This document shows, in pieces, positions 23,148-30,505 of a DNA stretch of 64,000 bases. Location of the stretch: assembly GCF_011751075.1 (NCBI RefSeq), contig NZ_JAALLN010000006.1, positions 1 through 64,000 on the forward strand. The letters are read 5' to 3'. Position numbers and translations under genes: made by a program. The notes beneath the pieces are model-generated. The model was given only the letters and a program-made list of their open reading frames with translations, did not search any database and was not told where the DNA came from. Within the stretch, counting starts at the first letter, position 1, and the number at the start of each line of letters is the position of its first letter. The DNA is from Flavobacterium poyangense (GTDB lineage Bacteria; Bacteroidota; Bacteroidia; Flavobacteriales; Flavobacteriaceae).

Positions 23148-23855
23148 TTACATCTTCAGATAAAAATCCTGCGTCAGTGCAATATATTCAGGTGTGTAGA
23201 TATGTCTTTCGATTTCGATTGTTAGTTCGTCGATTTCAATTTCGGGATTTTCATTTCGGCTAAAAGCCATTAAACTACGCTTAATGCTTGAAGTCGGAGT
23301 TCCTTTTACACGCGTGATTTTTGTGGGATATAGTTCTGATTCCTTTGCCAGAGCAATAAAACGACCTTCTTCTTTATAGGGAAGGATAACGGCAAATATT
23401 CCATTTTCAGAAAGCAATAAATCGGCAGCCTCAATTAATTCTTCAAAGGGCATAGCATCTTGAAAACGAGCTAAATCGCGTTGTTCATTCTCGGTTTTGT
23501 AATCTTCAGAATAAAAAGGAGGATTTGAAACAATTAAATCATACTCATCTTCCGGTTCTTCTATAAATTCATCTAAACCGGCATGAAAGCAAAACAGACG
23601 GTCTCCCCATGGAGAATTTTCGAAATTTTCTACGGCTTGTTCGTAGGCATCTTCATCAATTTCCAAAGCGTCTATTTGCTCCGCAGCTGTGCGTTGCGCA
23701 AGCATGAGAGCGATAATTCCGGTCCCGGCGCCAACATCTAAAATACTAAACGGATTATGAGTTATGGGAGCCCATGCGCCTAATAAAACACCATCGGTTC
23801 CTACTTTCATAGCGGTTTTGTCTTGTTGAATAGCGAATTGTTTGAATGTAAACAT
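23148..23855 (-). CDS. trmN6: tRNA1(Val) (adenine(37)-N6)-methyltransferase
   Basis: A 235-residue class I methyltransferase. It begins M-F-T-F-K-Q-F-A-I-Q-Q-D-K-T-A-M-K-V-G-T-D-G-V-L-L-G-A-W, the conserved start of the YfiC/TrmN6 family. AdoMet-binding motif I (I-L-D-V-G-A-G-T-G-I-I-A) follows, then the N6-adenine methylation motif S-N-P-P-F-Y-S. The family methylates A37 of tRNA-Val. An in-frame extension to 23972 was rejected because it encodes a low-complexity stretch of intergenic repeat (repeated AATTCCAA words near 23870-23930) and the family starts at M-F-T-F. Confidence 0.9.
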   Translation of the reverse strand: MFTFKQFAIQQDKTAMKVGTDGVLLGAWAPITHNPFSILDVGAGTGIIALMLAQRTAAEQIDALEIDEDAYEQAVENFENSPWGDRLFCFHAGLDEFIEEPEDEYDLIVSNPPFYSEDYKTENEQRDLARFQDAMPFEELIEAADLLLSENGIFAVILPYKEEGRFIALAKESELYPTKITRVKGTPTSSIKRSLMAFSRNENPEIEIDELTIEIERHIYTPEYIALTQDFYLKM

Positions 23856-23996
23856 AGTTTTAATAAAATTCCAAGATTTTTTAAATTCCAAATTCCAACT
23901 TATAATCCTGAGCGAAGGACAAATTCCAAAATTAATGGGGATGCGAAATTTATAATGTGATTTTTTTTGCAAAAGTAAGGCTAAAATCTTGATTAA

Positions 23997-24353
23997 TCAG
24001 TGTGTAGTTTTGGTAATTATTGTTGATAAAATCTTCCACAGTTGTTCTATTTCAAGTAAAAGAGATTCAGAAAATGTTTGTTCCTCGGGATTTAGATCAT
24101 GTAGCAAACACAACCAGTATTTGGATTCTTTAGCTTCTTTTCGGGCTACTTTAAGTCTAAAGACTAAATCTCTATCGCTAAGTTTTTCATTAGCTTCAAT
24201 ATAGTTTGCTCCAACAGAACCGGAAGAGCGTATTAATTGTTTCCCATCTTCAATATTGGATATCGTTTTGGGTAAAATCTTAATGTAGTGACGACATTCC
24301 TTAGCAAACAAAAAGGTCCTCTCTTCTAAATCATAAGGTTTATCCATATTCAA
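23997..24353 (-). CDS. four-helix-bundle protein (S23/IVS-encoded type)
   Basis: A 118-residue all-helical protein of the 23S-intervening-sequence/four-helix-bundle family: M-D-K-P-Y-D-L-E-E-R-T-F-L-F-A-K-E at the start, the conserved I-R-S-S-G-S-V-G-A-N-Y-I-E-A-N-E-K-L-S turn, and K-V-A-R-K-E-A-K-E-S-K-Y-W-L-C-L-L in the third helix. The family name comes from inserts in 23S rRNA genes, but free-standing copies like this one are widespread in Bacteroidota and associate with nucleic acids or with reverse-transcriptase elements. No role can be assigned. It is flanked by repeats on its 3' side. Confidence 0.85.
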   Translation of the reverse strand: MNMDKPYDLEERTFLFAKECRHYIKILPKTISNIEDGKQLIRSSGSVGANYIEANEKLSDRDLVFRLKVARKEAKESKYWLCLLHDLNPEEQTFSESLLLEIEQLWKILSTIITKTTH

Positions 24354-24423
24354 AGTAAGTTAAATAGATGGAATTAAGATTTTTCTTTCAAATCAAAAAA
24401 TAACCACAAATAAATATTTGGAA

Positions 24424-24530
24424 CTTGTCTTTCGGCTTCGCTCAGGATGACAAGTTGGAATTTGTCCTTCGGCTTCGCTCGGGATGACAAGTTGGAATTT
24501 GTCCTTCGGCTTCGCTCAGGATGACAGATA
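24424..24530. repeat. three tandem copies of a 37-bp repeat
   Basis: The core TTCGGCTTCGCTCAGGATGACA recurs at exact 37-bp intervals (reference base at 24433, 24470 and 24507). The copies differ at one or two positions (CAGG versus CGGG). Read on the minus strand it encodes the well-known C-H-P-E-R-S-R-R spurious translation of dispersed repeats, so it should not be annotated as protein. It lies 12 bp from the end of rimM. Confidence 0.85.
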
Positions 24531-24542
24531 TGGGATTTTACT

Positions 24543-25067
24543 CTACATGTACATCTCAACCAATCCTTCCGGAAGGTTCATGATGATTTTTTTATTTTCG
24601 CGATCTACTTTTACTAAGAAATGATCGATCATAGGAATCAGCATTTCGACTTCACCATTTAAAACTTCAAAAAGTGGTTGTGCAGTGCTATCGTTTACAG
24701 CAGCTATTTTTCCGAAAACGCCCAAACGCTGGTCTTCTATTTCGAAACCGATAACTTCGTGAAAATAAAATTTGTTACCGGAAAGTTTTGGTAACATTGA
24801 TAATGGAAGGTAAATAGCGTTGCCAAGAAGAGCATCAGCTTCTTCTTCTGTATTTACATCTTCAAAACGAATTCTAAGAAAATCGTTTTTGTGTAAGGAG
24901 CTTTTTTCAATAAAAAAAGGAACCAAGTGTTTGTTGCATTCAACAAACACTGATTCCAGATTTTCGTATAACTCAGGTTCGTCTGTGTCTAGATAAGCCA
25001 AGACTTCTCCTTTGAAACTAAATTTTTTAGCGATCTTACCTAAATAAAAACATTCTTCTTTACGCAT
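24543..25067 (-). CDS. rimM: ribosome maturation factor RimM
   Basis: A 174-residue protein with the two-domain RimM architecture: an N-terminal barrel beginning Y-L-G-K-I-A-K-K-F-S-F-K-G-E-V (family G-x-I-x-x-x-x-G-x-x-G-E-V) and a C-terminal PRC barrel with F-Y-F-H-E-V-I-G-F-E-I and E-V-L-N-G-E-V-E-M-L-I-P. RimM assists late 30S head assembly around ribosomal protein S19. It lies 15 bp after rpsP on the same strand, the conserved rpsP-rimM order of many bacteria. Confidence 0.95.
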   Translation of the reverse strand: MRKEECFYLGKIAKKFSFKGEVLAYLDTDEPELYENLESVFVECNKHLVPFFIEKSSLHKNDFLRIRFEDVNTEEEADALLGNAIYLPLSMLPKLSGNKFYFHEVIGFEIEDQRLGVFGKIAAVNDSTAQPLFEVLNGEVEMLIPMIDHFLVKVDRENKKIIMNLPEGLVEMYM

Positions 25068-25082
25068 TCCCGCTAACTAAAA

Positions 25083-25637
25083 TTATGCTTCAGTTGTTTC
25101 GTTATTCTCTTCAGCAGCAGGAGCTTCTTCAGTTGCAGCAACTTCTTCTTCAACTGCAGGAGTCGCAGCAGCAATAGCATCAGCTTCAGCCTGAGCTGCA
25201 GCAGCTAAACGCTTAGCGTTAACTTCTTGTTCTGCTTTAAGAGCTTTAGCTTTAACATCAGCTTGTGCTTTTGTTAAACCATCTTTCTTAGCATTAACTT
25301 TTCCAGATTTAGCTTCCAACCAAGCAGCTAACTTAGCATCAGCTTGCTCTTGAGTTAAAGCACCTTTACGAATACCTCCATCAAGGTGGTGTTTCAATAA
25401 AGCCCCTTTGTAAGAAAGGATAGCTCTGGCAGTATCAGTTGGTTGTGCACCATTGTGTAACCATTTAACTGCACTATCAAGGTTTAAGTCGATAGTTGCT
25501 GGGTTTGTGTTTGGATTGTAAGTACCGATTTTCTCTAAGTATTTACCATCTCTTTTTGAGCGTGCATCTGCAGCTACAACCCAGTAAAAAGGTTTTCCTT
25601 TTTTACCGTGTCTTTGTAATCTAATTTTTACTGACAT
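25083..25637 (-). CDS. rpsP: 30S ribosomal protein S16 with long C-terminal tail
   Basis: A 184-residue protein. Residues 1-80 are canonical S16 (V-K-I-R-L-Q-R-H-G-K-K-G-K-P-F-Y at the start, then K-I-G-T-Y-N-P). The remaining ~100 residues are a lysine/alanine-rich helix (A-D-V-K-A-K-A-L-K-A-E-Q) and an Ala/Glu-rich acidic end. Typical S16 has 80-90 residues; long low-complexity tails are known in Bacteroidota. It is first in the rpsP-rimM unit. A -7 box lies at 25687-25694 and a small hairpin GAGGT/ACCTC at 25657-25671 lies in the leader. Confidence 0.95.
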   Translation of the reverse strand: MSVKIRLQRHGKKGKPFYWVVAADARSKRDGKYLEKIGTYNPNTNPATIDLNLDSAVKWLHNGAQPTDTARAILSYKGALLKHHLDGGIRKGALTQEQADAKLAAWLEAKSGKVNAKKDGLTKAQADVKAKALKAEQEVNAKRLAAAAQAEADAIAAATPAVEEEVAATEEAPAAEENNETTEA

Positions 25638-25686
25638 AATCGTATGATTAAATTTTGAGGTACTCGACCTCTGTTAATTAAGGGCG

Positions 25687-25694
25687 CAAAGATA
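25687..25694 (-). promoter_or_regulatory. -7 promoter box (TATCTTTG) for rpsP-rimM
   Basis: CAAAGATA on the plus strand gives TATCTTTG on the minus strand, with a CAAA (TTTG) element 24 bp further upstream. The leader would be about 45 nt and contains a five-base-pair hairpin (25657-25671), a possible site for translational feedback (inference). Confidence 0.5.
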
Positions 25695-25807
25695 TAATTT
25701 TTTTCTGAATTGTACGTTCAAAACTATATTAAATGTCTTCAAGCTGAATTATTCTTAAAGTTTTGTTGTTTTTGAGGCTCTGTTTTAGCTATTTCTTTTA
25801 AATCAAA

Positions 25808-25815
25808 TACTTTTG
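25808..25815 (+). promoter_or_regulatory. -7 promoter box (TACTTTTG) for the lipoprotein gene
   Basis: TACTTTTG fits TAnnTTTG and lies 16 bp before the ATG at 25832. Confidence 0.45.
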
Positions 25816-25831
25816 CATTAAATTATTCTGT

Positions 25832-26308
25832 ATGAAAAAATATTTTTATTTTCTTTCATTACTTTTAGTACTCACCTCTTGCACAGAAGAGATAAAGTTC
25901 AATAATCCCGCATTTCAAACTTTAAAAGATAATGTTTTCTGGAGAGCTCAGAGTTATAGTGCGCATATCGGAACAAATGGGAGAGTGGTTATTGAAGGGA
26001 CATTGGGTTTTGAAAAAGTAAGCCTGCAAACAGCTTCTACAGCCGAAAAAACATATTTTCTGGGCGTTGATGATATTTCAAAAGCATCCTATTTTAATAC
26101 ACTCCCGGCAGAATTAGCCGAATTTTCTACAGGAACTAATCTTGGAGACGGGCAGATTGTGGTTACCGATTTTAATACTGAAACGAACACTATTTCAGGG
26201 ACTTTCAAATTTAATGCAGTCAATTTAAAAGAAGGTAATACCGATAAATCAGAGGTTCATTTTACAGAAGGAGTCTTTTACAAAGTTCCGCTCGAAGCGG
26301 CCAAATAA
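25832..26308 (+). CDS. small lipoprotein, probably DUF6252 family
   Basis: A 158-residue protein with a lipoprotein signal (Y-F-L-S-L-L-L-V-L-T-S-C, lipidated Cys at residue 17). The mature part begins with F-N-N-P-A-F-Q-T-L-K-D-N-V-F-W-R-A, an opening I associate with DUF6252 lipoproteins of flavobacteria, and continues as a beta-rich domain. A V-V-T-D-F-N-T-E-T-N-T-I-S-G-T-F-K-F segment near 115-132 is typical of that family. Function unknown. It is a single gene between rpsP (divergent) and the RRM gene. Confidence 0.72.
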   Translation: MKKYFYFLSLLLVLTSCTEEIKFNNPAFQTLKDNVFWRAQSYSAHIGTNGRVVIEGTLGFEKVSLQTASTAEKTYFLGVDDISKASYFNTLPAELAEFSTGTNLGDGQIVVTDFNTETNTISGTFKFNAVNLKEGNTDKSEVHFTEGVFYKVPLEAAK

Positions 26309-26422
26309 GGCGTTGATTATAATTTGATTTCTCATTGATTGATTTCTTTCGAAATTTATTTTTTTAAATCAAAATAAAAGCATAAATAAACTAATATATA
26401 GTGTATTAGAGAAAAATAAGAT

Positions 26423-26430
26423 TACATTTG
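26423..26430 (+). promoter_or_regulatory. -7 promoter box (TACATTTG) for the RRM gene
   Basis: TACATTTG matches TAnnTTTG 23 bp before the ATG at 26454. It gives a leader of about 17 nt, so the long cold-shock-type leader of some RNA-binding genes is absent. Confidence 0.45.
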
Positions 26431-26453
26431 CTATATATTATAAATAAGTATCT

Positions 26454-26801
26454 ATGAATATTTTTGTTGGAAGCCTTCCATTCAGTATTGAGGAAGCAGA
26501 TTTAAGAGAGTCTTTTGAGGCTTACGGAGCAGTTGATTCTGTTAAAATTATTACTGATAAATTTACTGGAAGAAGTAAAGGATTTGGTTTTGTTGAGATG
26601 CCAAATGATAGCGAAGCTCAAAAAGCAATCGATGAATTGAACGGAGCTACTGTTCAAGGTCGTGCTATCGTGGTTAACAAATCTGAGCCAAAACCGGAAG
26701 GTGAAAGAAGAAGTTTTAATAACAACCGTGGTGGAGATCGTGGAGGTTACGGAAACAACCGTGGTGGAAATGACCGTGGTGGAAACAGAGGAGGATATTA
26801 A
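26454..26801 (+). CDS. RNA-binding protein with one RRM and a Gly/Arg-rich tail
   Basis: A 115-residue protein. Residues 1-80 are a classical RNA recognition motif with RNP2 I-F-V-G-S-L and RNP1 K-G-F-G-F-V-E-M. The remainder is an R-G-G/G-G-N-N-R-G-G repeat tail. Such single-RRM glycine-rich proteins are abundant in Bacteroidota and cyanobacteria and are thought to act as RNA chaperones. A strong terminator follows 21 bp after the stop. Confidence 0.93.
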   Translation: MNIFVGSLPFSIEEADLRESFEAYGAVDSVKIITDKFTGRSKGFGFVEMPNDSEAQKAIDELNGATVQGRAIVVNKSEPKPEGERRSFNNNRGGDRGGYGNNRGGNDRGGNRGGY

Positions 26802-26822
26802 TATTTTTTTCTAAAATATATA

Positions 26823-26856
26823 AAAGGCGTCAATTTTTATTGACGCCTTTTTTTTG
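26823..26856 (+). terminator. intrinsic terminator of the RRM gene
   Basis: AAAGGCGTCAA (26823-26833) pairs perfectly with TTGACGCCTTT (26840-26850) around a six-base loop, followed by a run of T. Confidence 0.92.
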
Positions 26857-26875
26857 TTTCATATTACACCTGCAT

Positions 26876-26907
26876 CTGTAGAGACGCACAGCAGTGCGTC
26901 TCTACAG
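26876..26907. repeat. perfect 14-bp-stem hairpin, dispersed repeat
   Basis: CTGTAGAGACGCAC (26876-26889) is the exact reverse complement of GTGCGTCTCTACAG (26894-26907), with loop AGCA. It has no T tract, so it is not a classical terminator. The GTAGAGACGC word is a common repeat in Bacteroidota and cyanobacteria genomes. It lies between the convergent RRM and leuB genes. Confidence 0.8.
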
Positions 26908-26919
26908 AGCAATGCGTTT

Positions 26920-27984
26920 TTAAGATAGATTAGCAACCAACCAGTCTCCAACTTCGCTGGTTTTGTATGTTTTGGCACCTTTCGCAGCTAGATCTTCTGT
27001 TACAAACCCTTGTTCTAAAGATTTATTAACCACTGCTCTTATAGCTTCTGCTTCTTCTTTTAGTCCGAAAGCATCTTCAAACATCATAGCGGCAGATAAA
27101 ATAGTCGCCAAAGGGTTGGCGATATTCAGACCTGTAGCTTGTGGGTAAGATCCGTGAATTGGTTCGTAAAGAGAAGTGTGTGTACCAACAGAAGCGGAAG
27201 GCATTAATCCCATGGAACCTGAAATTACAGAAGCCTCGTCTGTTAAAATATCTCCAAATAAATTTTCGGTGATTAAGACGTCATAAGAATTGGGCCATTG
27301 TACTAAACGCATGGCAACAGCATCTACAAATTCATAAGAAACCGTTACTTCGGGATAGTCTTTTTCCATTGCTTGTACTGTTTCTCTCCATAAGCGTGAA
27401 GTTTCTAATACGTTAGCTTTGTCAACGCAGCATAATTTTTTGCTACGGGTCATAGCCAATTCAAAGCCTTTTTTTGCCAGACGTTGCACTTCAACTCTTG
27501 TGTAAACACAATTGTCAAAAGCAGTTTCGCCATTATCTTTTCTTCCTTTTTCGCCAAAGTAAATTCCGCCCGTAAGTTCTCTTAAGAAAACTAAATCGGT
27601 TCCTTCTATTCTTTCTCTTTTTAAAGGAGAATTATCGATTAAAGAAGGGAAAGTAAAAGTTGGACGAACATTGGCAAATAAACCTAGTTTTTTGCGCATC
27701 AATAATAAACCTTGTTCTGGACGAACCGGTGCGCTCGGGTCGTTATCATATTTTGGGTGTCCGATGGCTCCAAATAAAACCGCATCTGATTTCATACAGA
27801 TTTCATGTGTTTCATCCGGATAAGGAACACCAACGGCATCAATTGCACAAGCACCTGTAAGTGCCGGTGTCCATGTTATTTCGTGATTGAATTTTTTTGC
27901 AATAGCATCAGATACTTTTACGGCTTCATTAATTACTTCAGGACCAATTCCGTCTCCTGCTAATAGGGCTATGTTTAATTTCAT
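26920..27984 (-). CDS. leuB: 3-isopropylmalate dehydrogenase
   Basis: A 354-residue enzyme with the beta-decarboxylating dehydrogenase signature: L-A-G-D-G-I-G-P-E-V at the start, the substrate loop R-P-E-Q-G-L-L-x-x-R-K, and N-L-F-G-D-I-L-T-D-E with the Mg-binding acidic residues, then G-S-x-G-L-M-P-S-A-S. It oxidises and decarboxylates 3-isopropylmalate to 2-oxoisocaproate, the last dedicated step before transamination to leucine. It is the last gene of the leuC-leuD-leuA-leuB cluster, 115 bp after leuA, with a dispersed repeat in the gap. Confidence 0.96.
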   Translation of the reverse strand: MKLNIALLAGDGIGPEVINEAVKVSDAIAKKFNHEITWTPALTGACAIDAVGVPYPDETHEICMKSDAVLFGAIGHPKYDNDPSAPVRPEQGLLLMRKKLGLFANVRPTFTFPSLIDNSPLKRERIEGTDLVFLRELTGGIYFGEKGRKDNGETAFDNCVYTRVEVQRLAKKGFELAMTRSKKLCCVDKANVLETSRLWRETVQAMEKDYPEVTVSYEFVDAVAMRLVQWPNSYDVLITENLFGDILTDEASVISGSMGLMPSASVGTHTSLYEPIHGSYPQATGLNIANPLATILSAAMMFEDAFGLKEEAEAIRAVVNKSLEQGFVTEDLAAKGAKTYKTSEVGDWLVANLS

Positions 27985-27989
27985 TATTT

Positions 27990-28098
27990 TGTTTTTTTAG
28001 GTTCAAAGGTTCAAAGGCACAGAGGTTCAAAGGGCAAAGTTTTAAAGTCAGATTCTGAGACCTCTGTACCTTTGCATCTTTGTATCTCTGTACCTTTT
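27990..28098. repeat. imperfect inverted repeat between leuA and leuB
   Basis: The left part repeats GGTTCAAAGG and GCACAGAGGTTCAAAGGGCAA. The right part carries GAGACCTCTGTACCTTTGCA and two further CTCTGTACC/CTTTG words that are complementary to it. It is the same CACAGAG/CTCTGTG element family as at 130-226. A short spurious frame runs across it and should not be annotated. Confidence 0.6.
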
Positions 28099-28099
28099 T

Positions 28100-29620
28100 T
28101 TAAGCAACTACGTTCAACATTTTTTGAGTTGCAATAATTGCGGCAACAGTCTGGTCGGAATCCAGACCTCTGGTTTTGAATTCTTTTCCGTTGTTTATCC
28201 AGGTAATGATGGTTTCGCATAAAGCGTCTGAACTACTTCCCGGAGGAATTCTGACGGCATAATCGATTAACTTGGGCAATGTTAGTTTTTTTTGCTTGTA
28301 AATTTTAGCCAAAGCATTCATAAAAGCATCAAACTGACCGTCTCCTTGTGCATTTTCTTCGATTATTTCTCCGTCAAATTTTAGGCATAAAGTAGTTGAC
28401 GGACGCATTCCTTTTGAGTGTACTAATATATAGGACTCGATTTTTATTCTTTCTTCGTAAGTGTGACTGTCTAAAACATCAGAAATAATATAAGGAAGGT
28501 CTTCTTTGGTAACCGTTTCTTTTTTGTCTCCTAATTCGATAATTCTTTGTGTGACCAATTTTAAATCTTCCTGATTTAGTTTTAGGCCTAATTCCTGAAG
28601 GTTTTTTTCGATATTGGCTTTCCCGGAAGTTTTTCCAAGAGCATATTTTCTTTTTCGGCCAAAGCGCTCCGGAAGTAAATCATTAAAATACAAGTTGTTT
28701 TTGTTGTCACCATCAGCATGAATACCGGCAGTCTGGGTAAAAACATTATCACCGACAATGGGTTTGTTGGCAGGAATTCTGTACCCAGTAAAAGTCTCCA
28801 CTAATTTGCTTACACTATAAAGAGAGGTTTCTTTTATCGTAATGCTAACTTCGGGCATATAATCGTTTATTACCGCTACAGTGCTTTCCAGTGGGGCATT
28901 TCCGGCACGTTCCCCCATTCCGTTTACGGTAACGTGCAGGCCATGAATGCCTGCTTTTATAGCCTCCATAACATTGGCAACGCTTAAATCGTAATCGTTA
29001 TGGGCGTGAAAATCAAAATGGGTATTCGGATATCGGGCTGTGATTTTTGAAATAAATTCAAAAGCTTGTGAAGGAATTAATACGCCAAGAGTGTCCGGGA
29101 GCAAAATTCTTTTTACAGGTTGTTGAGTTAAAAAATCTAAGTATTGAAACACATATTCAGGAGAGTTGCGCATACCGTTGCTCCAGTCTTCCAGATAAAC
29201 ATTGGTGTCTATGTTGTTTTCCTTGGCAAGTGTGATGGTTTGGGCAATTTCAGAAAAATGCTGTTCCGGTGTTTTTTTTAATTGATGTGTCAGATGATTC
29301 AAAGAGCCTTTCGTTAGTAAATTCTGAACTTTAGCTCCAGTTTTTTTCATCCATTCAATCGAAAGACCACCGTCAACAAAAGTTAAAACTTCGATTCGGT
29401 TGGTATAGCCTCTTTCTTCGGCCCAGGACATGATGCCTTTTACGCCTTGAAATTCTCCCTCGCTTACACGGGCAGAGGCAATTTCGATTCTGTCAATATT
29501 CAGTTCTTCCAACAGCAATTGGGCAATGGTTAGTTTTTCTGCAGCAGAAAAGGAGACTCCTGAGGTTTGTTCACCATCGCGGAGTGTCGTATCCATTATT
29601 TCAATTTTTCTTTTTTTCAT
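28100..29620 (-). CDS. leuA: 2-isopropylmalate synthase-type enzyme (LeuA / citramalate synthase family)
   Basis: A 506-residue enzyme. The HMGL-like TIM barrel begins E-I-M-D-T-T-L-R-D-G-E-Q-T-S-G-V, with the metal-binding H-A-H-N-D-Y near residue 205 and the G-N-A-P-L-E loop. The C-terminal ~130 residues form the regulatory LeuA dimer domain. It joins acetyl-CoA to a 2-oxo acid. The location between leuD and leuB argues for 2-isopropylmalate synthesis, but related enzymes in this family make (R)-citramalate and the substrate cannot be settled from sequence alone. It lies 125 bp after leuD, with a hairpin in the gap. Confidence 0.85.
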   Translation of the reverse strand: MKKRKIEIMDTTLRDGEQTSGVSFSAAEKLTIAQLLLEELNIDRIEIASARVSEGEFQGVKGIMSWAEERGYTNRIEVLTFVDGGLSIEWMKKTGAKVQNLLTKGSLNHLTHQLKKTPEQHFSEIAQTITLAKENNIDTNVYLEDWSNGMRNSPEYVFQYLDFLTQQPVKRILLPDTLGVLIPSQAFEFISKITARYPNTHFDFHAHNDYDLSVANVMEAIKAGIHGLHVTVNGMGERAGNAPLESTVAVINDYMPEVSITIKETSLYSVSKLVETFTGYRIPANKPIVGDNVFTQTAGIHADGDNKNNLYFNDLLPERFGRKRKYALGKTSGKANIEKNLQELGLKLNQEDLKLVTQRIIELGDKKETVTKEDLPYIISDVLDSHTYEERIKIESYILVHSKGMRPSTTLCLKFDGEIIEENAQGDGQFDAFMNALAKIYKQKKLTLPKLIDYAVRIPPGSSSDALCETIITWINNGKEFKTRGLDSDQTVAAIIATQKMLNVVA

Positions 29621-29690
29621 AGTCAGCTTCGGAATTCCTTTTTTAAAAGTAAAATTTAGTTGTGTTGTTTTGCTTGGTCTAACTTATAAA

Positions 29691-29722
29691 GACCCGACAG
29701 GTTTCAAAAAAAACCAGTCGGG
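29691..29722. repeat. hairpin between leuD and leuA
   Basis: GACCCGACAGGTTT (29691-29704) faces AAACCAGTCGGGCC (29711-29724, one bulge). The same CCCGACAG core builds the terminator at 63552-63584. Inside the leu cluster it could partly terminate or stabilise the mRNA and so set different levels of leuC/leuD and leuA/leuB (inference). Confidence 0.6.
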
Positions 29723-29745
29723 CCTACTAGACGGAATTTGATTTT

Positions 29746-30342
29746 TTAGTACGGAAGTTTATCGGCAAAAGCGACAATATCTTCTCTGATGTTTTGTAGG
29801 TAATCAATGTCGTCAAAGCCATTGATCATGTTGTTTTTTTTGTATCCGTTAATGACAAAAGATTCTTTTTGGCCTGTTGTCAACAAAGTAATTGTTTGTT
29901 CCGGTAAATTGATTTCTAATTCTGTTTTAGGATCGGCTTCGATTGCTTTAAAAATAGTTTCAGCAAATTCCGGGCTTACCTGAACCGGTAAAACACCAAT
30001 ATTCAGACAGTTTCCTTTGAAAATATCAGCAAAAAAACTGGAAACTACAGCGCGAAATCCATAGTCGTAAACTGCCCAGGCGGCATGTTCTCTTGAAGAC
30101 CCTGAACCGAAGTTTTTTCCTCCGACTAAAATTTTTCCGGAATAAGTAGCATCGTTTAAAACGAAATCTGTTTTCGGAGTATCGTCTCCATTGTATCTCC
30201 AGTCTCTAAAAAGGTTGTCTCCAAAACCTTCACGTTTTGTGGCTTTTAAGAAACGGGCCGGAATGATCTGATCGGTATCTACGTTTTCTATTGGCAGCGG
30301 CACAGCGCTGCTGGTAAGTATATTAAATTTATCGTATGCCAT
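29746..30342 (-). CDS. leuD: 3-isopropylmalate dehydratase small subunit
   Basis: A 198-residue swivel-domain subunit. It shows P-I-E-N-V-D-T-D-Q-I-I-P-A-R-F-L, the conserved start, and G-G-K-N-F-G-S-G-S-S-R-E-H-A, the substrate-recognition loop of LeuD. With LeuC it isomerises 2-isopropylmalate to 3-isopropylmalate. It follows leuC by 163 bp of AT-rich repeat sequence. Confidence 0.96.
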   Translation of the reverse strand: MAYDKFNILTSSAVPLPIENVDTDQIIPARFLKATKREGFGDNLFRDWRYNGDDTPKTDFVLNDATYSGKILVGGKNFGSGSSREHAAWAVYDYGFRAVVSSFFADIFKGNCLNIGVLPVQVSPEFAETIFKAIEADPKTELEINLPEQTITLLTTGQKESFVINGYKKNNMINGFDDIDYLQNIREDIVAFADKLPY

Positions 30343-30350
30343 TTTTGTAA

Positions 30351-30382
30351 TTTTAGATTTTAGATTTTAGATTTTAGATTTT
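30351..30382. repeat. tandem TTTTAGA microsatellite
   Basis: Four full copies of a 7-bp TTTTAGA unit plus a partial one lie directly upstream of leuD. A complementary TAAAATC-type stretch occurs at 30480-30512, so leuC-leuD spacer transcripts can fold. The remainder of 30343-30505 shows no gene. Confidence 0.75.
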
Positions 30383-30505
30383 CTGCGAAAACTTAAAATT
30401 TGAAAGCTAAAAATGTTTTGTATTAGATGAAAGTGAGTGAATCTTTAGTAGAAGGTTACAGATTTTAAAGTAGCAAAGCAAAATCTAAAATCTAAACTCA
30501 GCAAT

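Noticed and set aside
23856..23972. N-terminal extension of TrmN6 to an upstream ATG
   Set aside because: The added 39 residues come from an AATTCCAA-rich intergenic repeat, and the family starts at M-F-T-F-K-Q.
24374..24559. Minus-strand frame encoding repeated C-H-P-E-R-S-R-R-like segments
   Set aside because: It is the translation of the three 37-bp DNA repeats, a well-known annotation artefact.
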